This document shows, in pieces, positions 1 through 6,971 of a DNA stretch of 19,820 nt; the first letter of the stretch is position 1; each line of letters opens with the position of its first letter. Origin of the DNA: Dehalococcoidia bacterium (GTDB lineage Bacteria > Chloroflexota > Dehalococcoidia > Dehalococcoidales > UBA1222). The DNA lies in NCBI GenBank assembly GCA_009786345.1, contig WQTJ01000115.1:1-19820 (forward strand), read 5' to 3'. The notes beneath the pieces were generated by a model. That model was not told where the DNA came from. It was given only the letters and a program-made list of their open reading frames with translations, and did not search any database. The position numbers were made by a program, and so were the translations under genes.

Positions 1-1
1 T

Positions 2-841
2 CCAAGCGATACACGCAGTTTGGCAGCTAAGAGCCGTAAAAAACGTGCTTTTGTCCTCGGTGCCGGAGCTTTGGTCAATGCGATACTGCCTTTCATATTA
101 TTTTCCGTAGCTTACATGCTGCCTCATGACGTGATTAGCCATAAACTAGTTATAGAGGATGTAACACTTGGCTCTCCTGCTGACACCGCCGGATTTATGC
201 CAGGTGACCTTATATTGGAGATCAATGGCAAAACAATTGAAAACTACGGCGACATGCAGCGTTGTATTGAGCTGAATTTGGGGAAAGAAACTACCTTTAT
301 TGTCCAGACAGCGCTTGACACACAAGAAAGCAGAATCGTAGTGCCGCGCTGGAAGCCGCCGGAAGGGCAAGGCCGGCTCGGTATTAAACTGGATGGCGCT
401 ATAGCTGAAGCCAGCGAAGAAACCATGCGCCGCTCTGAGCCGTTTTTCAAAAGCATTTCCATGGGAGTAACTGAAACATTCCAAACGATGGTATTGTATA
501 AAAACGCACTGCTTGGGATGTTTATCGGTAACAGTTCTGCACAACTCACAGGGCCTGTAGGAATCGCGCAGATGACCGGAGAGGTAGCAAAGTACGGCGT
601 TAGTCCGTTGCTGGAATTAGCCGGTTTTCTAAGCATTAGCTTAGCCATAATGAACCTGCTGCCACTGCCTGCACTTGACGGGGGAAGACTGGTTTTCATT
701 TTCCTGGAATGGCTACGCGGCGGTAAGCGCGTTTCACCGCAAACTGAAGGAAAAGTGCATTTTACTGGCTTTATTATGCTGCTGTTACTGATGCTGGTTT
801 TAACATTCCAAGATATCTTGCGCATAATTAACGGAAGCTAA
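2..841 (+). CDS. rseP: RIP metalloprotease RseP (site-2 protease), 5' end outside window
   Basis: This is an intramembrane zinc metalloprotease of the site-2 protease family, which cleaves membrane-bound anti-sigma factors or signal-peptide remnants in the cytoplasmic membrane. The frame is open from base 2, so the N-terminal HExxH zinc helix lies upstream of the window and the gene is cut by the window edge, not broken. A TTG at 20 could serve as a start, but it would remove the catalytic helix. Visible are a membrane helix (NAILPFILFSVAYML), one PDZ domain (about 45-110 residues in, with SPADTAGFMPGDLILEINGK), and the C-terminal membrane segment with NLLPLPALDGGRL, which carries the third zinc ligand (the Asp of LDGG), then a last hydrophobic helix. 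ispG follows 4 bp after the stop, so the two are co-transcribed. The family call is secure; the substrate is unknown. Confidence 0.93.
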   Translation, partial: PSDTRSLAAKSRKKRAFVLGAGALVNAILPFILFSVAYMLPHDVISHKLVIEDVTLGSPADTAGFMPGDLILEINGKTIENYGDMQRCIELNLGKETTFIVQTALDTQESRIVVPRWKPPEGQGRLGIKLDGAIAEASEETMRRSEPFFKSISMGVTETFQTMVLYKNALLGMFIGNSSAQLTGPVGIAQMTGEVAKYGVSPLLELAGFLSISLAIMNLLPLPALDGGRLVFIFLEWLRGGKRVSPQTEGKVHFTGFIMLLLLMLVLTFQDILRIINGS

Positions 842-845
842 GCTT

Positions 846-1898
846 ATGTATCCTAGAAGAGCATCCAAAGCTATTCATATCGGCTTGGTGCAGATAGGCG
901 GCAATGCACCCATTAGCGTACAGTCAATGACCAAGACTGACACCCGCGATGCAGGCGCCACCATCCGCCAAATAAAAGAACTGGAAGAATGCGGCTGCGA
1001 AATCATACGCGTAGCGGTTCCGGATAGCGAAGCCGCCTCCTCTCTGTCCACCATAAAACGTGGCATCCGCATCCCTCTCATCGCAGATATTCACTTTGAC
1101 CACCGGCTGGCATTGGAGGCATTGGCAGCCGGAGTAGACGGACTGCGCCTCAACCCTGGTAATATTTCCGATGCAGGCAAAGTAGCAGAAGTGGTTAAAG
1201 CCGCCAAAGAACGGCAAGTGCCTATCCGCATCGGAGTTAATGCCGGAAGTTTGCCTCATACCCCCGCTTCAGAACAAACTATCCCTCAGCAAATGGTAAC
1301 TGCTGCCATGCATCATATTAAACTGCTGGAAGATCTTGATTTCGATTTAATTAAGGTATCTCTTAAGGCCTTTGATGTGCCGACTACTATTGAAGCCTAT
1401 AAAGTTATCTCAAGCTTAATTCCATATCCTCTGCATTTAGGTATAACAGAAGCTGGTACGCCGCGTGCTGGTGTCATACGCAGTGCTGCCGGTATTGGCA
1501 CTCTACTGTTTTTGGGTTTGGGTGATACCATACGTGTTTCTCTTACTACCGCTCCGCACGAAGAAGTATCTGCAGGGTATGACATATTAAAGAGTTTGGG
1601 AATGCGACAGCACGGTCCTGTATTAGTTAGTTGCCCTACCTGTGGGCGCTGCGAAGTGGATGTCATCGCAATAGCCGCCCAAGTAGAGCAAATGCTGCAG
1701 AAAATATCAAAACCTCTGCGAGTAGCTGTCATGGGCTGCGTGGTCAACGGCCCCGGCGAGGCCAAAGATGCTGATATAGGCATAGCATGCGGCAAAGGCA
1801 AAGCGGTTCTGTTCAAAAAAGGTGAGCAAGTGGCAGTTATAGCAGAACATGAAATTTTGGCGCGGCTTATGTGCGAAATTGAGGATATGCAGACATAA
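846..1898 (+). CDS. ispG: 4-hydroxy-3-methylbut-2-en-1-yl diphosphate synthase (IspG/GcpE)
   Basis: IspG converts methylerythritol cyclodiphosphate to HMBPP, the penultimate step of the MEP isoprenoid pathway, in the cytosol using a [4Fe-4S] cluster. The 350-residue length is that of the short bacterial two-domain form. The N-terminal TIM barrel begins with APISVQSMTKTDTRD and contains ADIHFDHRLAL and RLNPGNI. The C-terminal domain has the cluster ligands C263 and C266 (SCPTCGRC) and C298 with E305 (GCVVNGPGE), at the same spacing as C270, C273, C305 and E312 of the E. coli enzyme. The ATG at 846 lies 4 bp after rseP, which implies translational coupling; the rseP–ispG pairing is common in bacteria that use the MEP pathway. 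Nothing in the active site looks altered. Confidence 0.97.
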   Translation: MYPRRASKAIHIGLVQIGGNAPISVQSMTKTDTRDAGATIRQIKELEECGCEIIRVAVPDSEAASSLSTIKRGIRIPLIADIHFDHRLALEALAAGVDGLRLNPGNISDAGKVAEVVKAAKERQVPIRIGVNAGSLPHTPASEQTIPQQMVTAAMHHIKLLEDLDFDLIKVSLKAFDVPTTIEAYKVISSLIPYPLHLGITEAGTPRAGVIRSAAGIGTLLFLGLGDTIRVSLTTAPHEEVSAGYDILKSLGMRQHGPVLVSCPTCGRCEVDVIAIAAQVEQMLQKISKPLRVAVMGCVVNGPGEAKDADIGIACGKGKAVLFKKGEQVAVIAEHEILARLMCEIEDMQT

Positions 1899-1952
1899 CA
1901 CACTCACGCTTTTGACTACTTCATATACTGCTAAATAAGATGAGGGCTTGCC

Positions 1953-3380
1953 GTGTGGAATAAGTATTTTTTTACGCTGACAGGCATTACGAAAAAATTC
2001 CTGCCAGCAATTATGGCTTTTACCGGAGCTTTATTTATTACGGCCTTTGTTGTTTGGGCTTTCAGCCTGCACGGTACCAGCGGACTGTTTCATGTCAACG
2101 GCATATTTCACACCATATTTATATTGCTGTTTATAAGCATAGGAATACTACTGGCTTTGGGGATCTCTTACATATGTTTTTCATCCCGTCTTAAGCCACT
2201 GACCTATAGGTTATTTACTATCGTCACTATAACCTTCGCACTACCAAACCTAATTGCACCTCCGCTAACTTACGCCTACACAAGCGGTTACTTCTCAGGC
2301 AGCATAGGCGACACCCCTCCTCAGCTTATAATGACAGCAGCTAGCGGAGTTTACGGATTGCCAAATTTAGCACTCACTTTTAACAGTGCACAGCCCACAT
2401 GCAATACAATCGTTTGGGGCACAACAGAAAATTCAATCAGCATCACGGAGGAAAAATCCTCACGTCAACACGTTTTTATACTGCATGACCTGCAGCCTTC
2501 AACCAGCTACACTTACCGCATAAACAACGGCAGCAGCTCTAGCTTTACCACTCCGTCAGCCGATGGAGTCTTGCACTTTGCTGTTTGCTCTGATGCTCAT
2601 TTCGGAGCAGGAAACAACCATTCCGATCTGACTGCTGCCATGCTGCAGTCCATCGCAAACCCTGCCAACCATTATAATTTGCTTTTTTCTCTAGGCGACT
2701 TAGTAGATTATGGCTTCAGTGCCAGCCAATGGCATGAAGCCTTTAGCGCTTTTTCAGCTACTACTTCCAGTATTCCAGCGCTGTTCGCTTTGGGAAATCA
2801 TGATTCAGTATTTACTGGAATTAACCTGTATAAAGAATATGCCCACCCAGCAGACATCGGCGTGGCTAATCACTCACAACTGTGGCACCGCATAGACATC
2901 GGAAAAATACATTTTCTTGTTCTTGATATAGAGTGGAGTGCTGAAAGTTATACGCCAGTTCAGGCAGCATGGCTGGAAGCCCAGCTAAAAGACATACCTG
3001 TAGATGACTGGAAAATCGTAATGGGACACGGATTTTATTATTCATCCGGTTCTACGAAAACAGGCTGGGACTGGTTTGATAACCCGGAAACCATCAATTC
3101 GTTAACTCCCCTGTTTGAAAAATACGGCGTTGATATAGTGTTTTCAGGGCACAACCACCAGATGGAACTGCTGCAGCATAATGGCGTAACTTATGTCATC
3201 TGCGGGGCTTTCGGCGGTCGGCCCAACCAAATACGCGACTACACCTCACCCGCCAGCCTGTGGTATCAGCATGAACAATACGGCTTTGTGGACGTAAGCT
3301 TGTCAGGGAACCAATGCAGCATCACTTTCCGTGATAACGAGTATCAAGCATTGAAAACGCTGACTATTGAAAAGAAGTAA
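1953..3380 (+). CDS. Membrane-anchored calcineurin-like metallophosphoesterase with purple-acid-phosphatase-type N-domain
   Basis: This is a predicted dinuclear-metal phosphohydrolase facing the outside of the cell; its substrate is unknown. The 475-residue product starts at a GTG preceded by GAGG. Three hydrophobic segments (about residues 16-38, 51-75 and 85-105) come first. An FN3-like domain of the kind seen before purple acid phosphatase catalytic domains follows (about 125-200, with LQPSTSYTYRI). The catalytic domain carries the full ligand set: D214 and H216 (SDAHFG), D249 (GDLVDYG), N282 and H283 (GNHD), H369 (MGHG), H400 and H402 (SGHNH). It sits between ispG (54 bp upstream) and proS (191 bp downstream) on the same strand, so it is probably read from the ispG transcript. 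I know of no reason for this enzyme to belong to isoprenoid or tRNA metabolism, and it may be a lineage-specific insertion. Confidence 0.85.
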   Translation: MWNKYFFTLTGITKKFLPAIMAFTGALFITAFVVWAFSLHGTSGLFHVNGIFHTIFILLFISIGILLALGISYICFSSRLKPLTYRLFTIVTITFALPNLIAPPLTYAYTSGYFSGSIGDTPPQLIMTAASGVYGLPNLALTFNSAQPTCNTIVWGTTENSISITEEKSSRQHVFILHDLQPSTSYTYRINNGSSSSFTTPSADGVLHFAVCSDAHFGAGNNHSDLTAAMLQSIANPANHYNLLFSLGDLVDYGFSASQWHEAFSAFSATTSSIPALFALGNHDSVFTGINLYKEYAHPADIGVANHSQLWHRIDIGKIHFLVLDIEWSAESYTPVQAAWLEAQLKDIPVDDWKIVMGHGFYYSSGSTKTGWDWFDNPETINSLTPLFEKYGVDIVFSGHNHQMELLQHNGVTYVICGAFGGRPNQIRDYTSPASLWYQHEQYGFVDVSLSGNQCSITFRDNEYQALKTLTIEKK

Positions 3381-3571
3381 GGGAGCTTCACTATATTGGT
3401 TCAGCTTAATATTAAATCGTGTCAATAATTTACGCGTAAATACTGGCACTCCCACTATGCTACGCATAAAGATTGCATTACAACTAGCATAAATAACATC
3501 AATATGTTTTAATCTGTAGCAATGACGTCGTAAACAAGTATCAGTCTGTATTTTCTTGAAGGATTCTAAAT
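3381..3571 (+). other. Intergenic leader before proS
   Basis: This 191-bp stretch separates the phosphoesterase from proS. It is AT-rich and contains the self-complementary 12-mer TTTACGCGTAAA at 3429-3440 and a clear ribosome binding site (GAAGGA, 8 nt before the proS ATG). I see no convincing -35/-10 pair, no terminator with a T-run, and no T-box specifier structure that I can support. Confidence 0.4.
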
Positions 3572-5269
3572 ATGCGTATCTCACAACTATTCGGTAAAAG
3601 ACTGCGCGAAATACCAACGGATGCCGATACTGAAAGCCACCGCCTGTTACTGCGCGCAGGTATGATTTGCCAGTTATCAGCAGGAGTATATTCCTATATG
3701 CCGCTGGCACTCAGGTCGTTACGCAAAATCGAAAACATCGTGCGTGAAGAGATGAACCTTACCGGAGCCCAAGAAGTACAGATGCCCTCACTGCAACCTG
3801 TGGAACTGTGGCAAAAATCAGGGCGTGAAACTGCCATGGGTCAAGCGCTATTTCATTTGCAGGACCGCAAGGAACGCGATCTAGTGCTGGGTCCAACCCA
3901 TGAAGAAGTGGTGACTGACATGGCCGGACGTAACGTGCAAAGCTACAGAGACCTGCCTTTCACTCTATACCAAATTCAAACCAAGATGCGTGATGAACCG
4001 CGCCCGCGCGGCGGGCTTATACGCGTGAGAGAATTTACCATGAAAGATGCCTACAGCTTTCATGCCAGCGAAGAAGACTTGGACTTTACATACAAGCAAA
4101 TGGTTCAGGCATATAAGAACATCTACCGGCGCTGCGGGCTGCCAGCAATCATGATTGAAGCCGACAGCGGAGCTATTGGCGGCAAGGATTCACAGGAGTT
4201 TATGGCTGTCACAGACATAGGCGAAGACGAAATCATCATCTGCGACGGCTGCGGTATGGGAGCCAACGTGGAAAAGGCTGTCAGCATTAAACCCAAAGCC
4301 TCATGTAATCCTATGCTAGATATAGAAGAAGTTGCTACTTTCGAGCATAAAAGTATTGAACAACTGACAACTTTTCTTAAAATCCCTGCCATGCAAACAC
4401 TGAAAGCTGTTTTCTACTACGCTGACGGAGTTGTAGTTTTCATAGTCATAAGAGGTGATCTGGACGTAAACGAAGTCAAATTAAAGAAGGTATTGCACGC
4501 TGCCGACTTGCGGCTGGCAAGTGACGAAGAAGTAAAATGCGCGGGGATTATAGCTGGAGCAGCATCTCCAGTGGGGCTGAGAGGCATTAAAATCGTTGCT
4601 GACGAGTCGGTATTGTCAGGTGCTAACTTTGTGGCAGGTGCCAATAAAGCAGGTTATCATCTGAAGAATGTGAACTATCTGCGCGACTTTACCGCCGACA
4701 TCATAGCCGACATTGCCAAAGCCAAAGCAGGAGACGCATGCACCATATGCGGTGGCACACTGCGCACTATGAGGGGCATGGAAGTAGGACATGTCTTTAA
4801 GTTAGGAATTTCCATTTCAGGGAAACTAGGGGCCAACTTCGTGGATGAAAGTGATGCACCTCGCCCCATAATAATGGGGTGCTATGGCATTGGCATAGGG
4901 CGGCTCATGGCGGCTATCATTGAGCTCAATCACGATGATAAAGGTATCATCTGGCCTATGAGCGTAGCACCCTTCCAAATAGCTCTATGCCCATTATATG
5001 TAGATAACGCCGCAGTAGTTAAGCAAGCTGATAGCTTATATAAGGGGCTTACCAATCTGGGGTATGAAGTGCTTTACGATGATCGTATTGAATCGCCCGG
5101 AGTAAAATTCAACGATGCCGACCTGCTTGGCATGCCACTACGCATAACCGTTAGCCCTCGCTCGCTGGAGAAAGGCAGCGTAGAAATCAAGTTGCGCAAC
5201 AATCCGCAAGCTGAGGTAGTAGCACTTGATAATGCCATCGCCAAAGTTAAGGCGTTACTGGCAGGTTAA
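3572..5269 (+). CDS. proS: Prolyl-tRNA synthetase, bacterial type with editing domain
   Basis: ProRS charges tRNA-Pro with proline in the cytosol. The 565 residues match the bacterial (long) ProRS with an INS editing domain inserted between class II motifs 2 and 3. The N-terminal core includes LLLRAGMICQLSAGVYSYMP and motif 2 (RVREFTMKDAYSFH). The YbaK-like INS domain spans about residues 225-395. Motif 3 is MGCYGIGIGRLMAAIIE. An anticodon-binding domain follows (PFQIALCPLY to the end). The ATG is preceded by GAAGGA, so the start is secure. One deviation: the usual LG-(T)-K-Y-S after the GHVF motif reads LGISIS here. proS commonly ends the rseP–ispG block in this type of genome. Function is not in doubt. 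Confidence 0.97.
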   Translation: MRISQLFGKRLREIPTDADTESHRLLLRAGMICQLSAGVYSYMPLALRSLRKIENIVREEMNLTGAQEVQMPSLQPVELWQKSGRETAMGQALFHLQDRKERDLVLGPTHEEVVTDMAGRNVQSYRDLPFTLYQIQTKMRDEPRPRGGLIRVREFTMKDAYSFHASEEDLDFTYKQMVQAYKNIYRRCGLPAIMIEADSGAIGGKDSQEFMAVTDIGEDEIIICDGCGMGANVEKAVSIKPKASCNPMLDIEEVATFEHKSIEQLTTFLKIPAMQTLKAVFYYADGVVVFIVIRGDLDVNEVKLKKVLHAADLRLASDEEVKCAGIIAGAASPVGLRGIKIVADESVLSGANFVAGANKAGYHLKNVNYLRDFTADIIADIAKAKAGDACTICGGTLRTMRGMEVGHVFKLGISISGKLGANFVDESDAPRPIIMGCYGIGIGRLMAAIIELNHDDKGIIWPMSVAPFQIALCPLYVDNAAVVKQADSLYKGLTNLGYEVLYDDRIESPGVKFNDADLLGMPLRITVSPRSLEKGSVEIKLRNNPQAEVVALDNAIAKVKALLAG

Positions 5270-5588
5270 CCAGCCTACTTTTTACATAGATGCGGAATAA
5301 ATTCCGCCCATGCTCAACTCGGTATAAAGTTATTGTAGGAGATTTAAAGTAAAACTAATACTTGGCAAGATGGCAGGATAAAGCCGTTTTCGGCGCCCAG
5401 ATTGGTATAGTAGCTTGCTTTATGTCTTTAAGCATGAGGAATGAGTAGACTTCCAATATACTTTTCATTGTTGCCACGCAAGCCACGTCTTGCTCCGGCG
5501 GTATGCACCGCTAGCTAAATAAGCTTTCAAAAGCTCATTTTTGGGGGGTGGGGGTATACAAGAAGTCTAGGGGAGTGTAAAGATGTTA
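5270..5588. other. Convergent intergenic region between proS and the ATPase gene
   Basis: No gene is visible in these 319 bp, which separate two convergent genes. A short hairpin (GCGGAA/TTCCGC, 5292-5307) lies just after proS but lacks a T-run. A second weak hairpin (AGCTT/AAGCT, 5522-5535) is followed by CATTTTT and could act as a weak terminator on the + strand. A G-tract GGGGGGTGGGGG lies at 5543-5554. Confidence 0.4.
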
Positions 5589-6809
5589 TTAAATCATTGA
5601 GAGCGGGATAATATAGTTTCTCTCATTCAGTTGCAAAAAATTGTTAGCAAAACATATAACGCCACCTTCGCCAATGTTGATATTCTTGATTCTATCAAGC
5701 ATCTTGAAGCTTTGGATATCCTTTTCGTTTGGTTCTGCTTTTGTTTTAATCTCAATTGGGTACAGTGTATTGTTTTCATGGATTAACAAATCAATTTCTT
5801 TTTTGTTCCCGTCTCGGATGAAATATAAATCTACTTCTTTCCCTGCGTTTGTATAGCTTTTAAGTATCTCTGAAACAACAAAACTCTCAAAAAAACTGCC
5901 ACTATTTGCTCCAATGGATAAATTTTCAGCCGTAAGCCAACGAGTTAGGTAAGAAGCTAAGCCAATATCTAAAAAGTGCAGCTTTGGTGTTTTTACAGCT
6001 CTTTGAATGACATTATTGCTATACGGCTTTAACAAATATACTATTCCGCTTGTTTTTAGTATTGAAAGCCATCTTTTTGCAGTCGGAACACTTATTCCCA
6101 CATCATTCGCAAGCGAAGCTAAATTTAACAACTGCCCTGACATAGCAGCACAGACAACCATAAATTTATAGAAACTGTCTTCATCAGCGACTTGTGTGAG
6201 TTTGCGCACATCGCGCTCAATGTAAGTTTTAAGATAATCAGAATAAAAATCCGCCCAATCAAAATCCGCATTCAATGCAATTTCTGGAAGGCAACCACGA
6301 TGAATAATTTTCCAAGTCTTAGATATGCCTAAAATCGCTTTATTAGCGTTACGTTTTTTAAAGTAATCAAATGTTGGCATAAAAGGTCTATTCCAAACCT
6401 CGCCAGTTATTTCTCTTAGTGATAACCCCAGTAACTCCAGAATTCCAACGCGTCCGGCTAAACTCTCCGTGACATTTTTCGTAAGGTCAAAACTCTGTGA
6501 CCATGTGAGGAAAAAATCACCTTTGTTGTGGCTATTGTCCAATAAAATTTTAATGTAGTGAAAAAGCTCAGGAGCATATTGCACTTCATCAACAAAAATA
6601 GGGGGAGGGCTTATATTGAAAAAAGTTGAAGGTGAATTGCTCGCGCGATGTCTGACAGGCAAATCATCAAGGGTGATTTTGGGAATCCCAGGCATTAAAT
6701 TCTCAATCAAAGTAGTTTTTCCTACTTGCCTTGCACCAGTCACCACAACTGCACCCTTCATTTCTGCTCGGCGCAAAACCGCTTCTTCAATATGACGCTT
6801 GATATACAT
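5589..6809 (-). CDS. AAA_14/DUF4143 family ATPase
   Basis: This is a P-loop ATPase of the AAA_14 plus DUF4143 architecture, an abundant, patchily distributed bacterial and archaeal family without an established role. The 406-residue length is typical. The Walker A motif is GARQVGKT (25-32), Walker B is IFVDEVQ (D74, E75), and the family's sensor-like TGSQ motif reads TWSQ before SLAGRVGILEL. The second half (about 190-320) is DUF4143, including a helix-turn-helix-like stretch (NDVGISVPTAKRWLSIL). The C-terminus has a PD-(D/E)xK-like signature (KKEIDLLI, then LYPIEIKTK), which suggests a nuclease-like fold of unproven activity. The ATG is preceded by GAGG. The gene stands alone on its strand between convergent proS and the end of pheT, and its lower GC compared with its neighbours suggests acquisition by transfer. 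Confidence 0.9.
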   Translation of the reverse strand: MYIKRHIEEAVLRRAEMKGAVVVTGARQVGKTTLIENLMPGIPKITLDDLPVRHRASNSPSTFFNISPPPIFVDEVQYAPELFHYIKILLDNSHNKGDFFLTWSQSFDLTKNVTESLAGRVGILELLGLSLREITGEVWNRPFMPTFDYFKKRNANKAILGISKTWKIIHRGCLPEIALNADFDWADFYSDYLKTYIERDVRKLTQVADEDSFYKFMVVCAAMSGQLLNLASLANDVGISVPTAKRWLSILKTSGIVYLLKPYSNNVIQRAVKTPKLHFLDIGLASYLTRWLTAENLSIGANSGSFFESFVVSEILKSYTNAGKEVDLYFIRDGNKKEIDLLIHENNTLYPIEIKTKAEPNEKDIQSFKMLDRIKNINIGEGGVICFANNFLQLNERNYIIPLSMI

Positions 6810-6821
6810 TGAAACCTCGTT

Positions 6822-6862
6822 CTCTATGTTAATTTAATAACAAATATTAAATTAACATAGAG
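6822..6862. repeat. Perfect 18-bp inverted repeat (probable operator) upstream of the ATPase gene
   Basis: The arms at 6822-6839 and 6845-6862 are exactly complementary over 18 bp around a 5-base loop (ACAAA). Each arm begins CTCTATGTTAATTTAAT. The repeat ends 12 bp before the ATPase start codon, directly abutting its ribosome binding site, and covers the putative -10. It is AT-rich and has no T-run, so it fits an operator or a 5'-UTR hairpin better than a terminator. Confidence 0.85.
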
Positions 6863-6877
6863 GATTAAGAGAGTCAA
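6849..6877 (-). promoter_or_regulatory. Putative promoter of the AAA_14/DUF4143 gene
   Basis: On the minus strand TTGACT (6877-6872) is followed by a 17-bp spacer and TAATTT (6854-6849). A TG one base before the hexamer gives an extended -10. The -10 lies inside the palindrome, so a protein bound to the palindrome would block transcription. The -10 match is only moderate. Confidence 0.4.
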
Positions 6878-6903
6878 GTATAAAACAATCAGTGTTGTAT
6901 TTT

Positions 6904-6932
6904 GCCAGTCCATGATTTTTACATAGACTGGC
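6904..6932. repeat. Hairpin downstream of pheT
   Basis: GCCAGTC (6904-6910) and GACTGGC (6926-6932) are complementary across a 15-base loop, with ATG/CAT able to extend the stem inside. It lies about 40 bp past the pheT stop. No T-run follows in the pheT direction, so its role as a terminator is uncertain. Confidence 0.4.
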
Positions 6933-6971
6933 GAATTTTCACGGGAATATTGCCGCACTCAGATTAAGCAA

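Noticed and set aside
244..825. A 193-codon open frame on the minus strand
   Set aside because: It lies antisense inside rseP, whose PDZ and LDGG motifs fix the coding strand; the antisense product has no recognisable domain.
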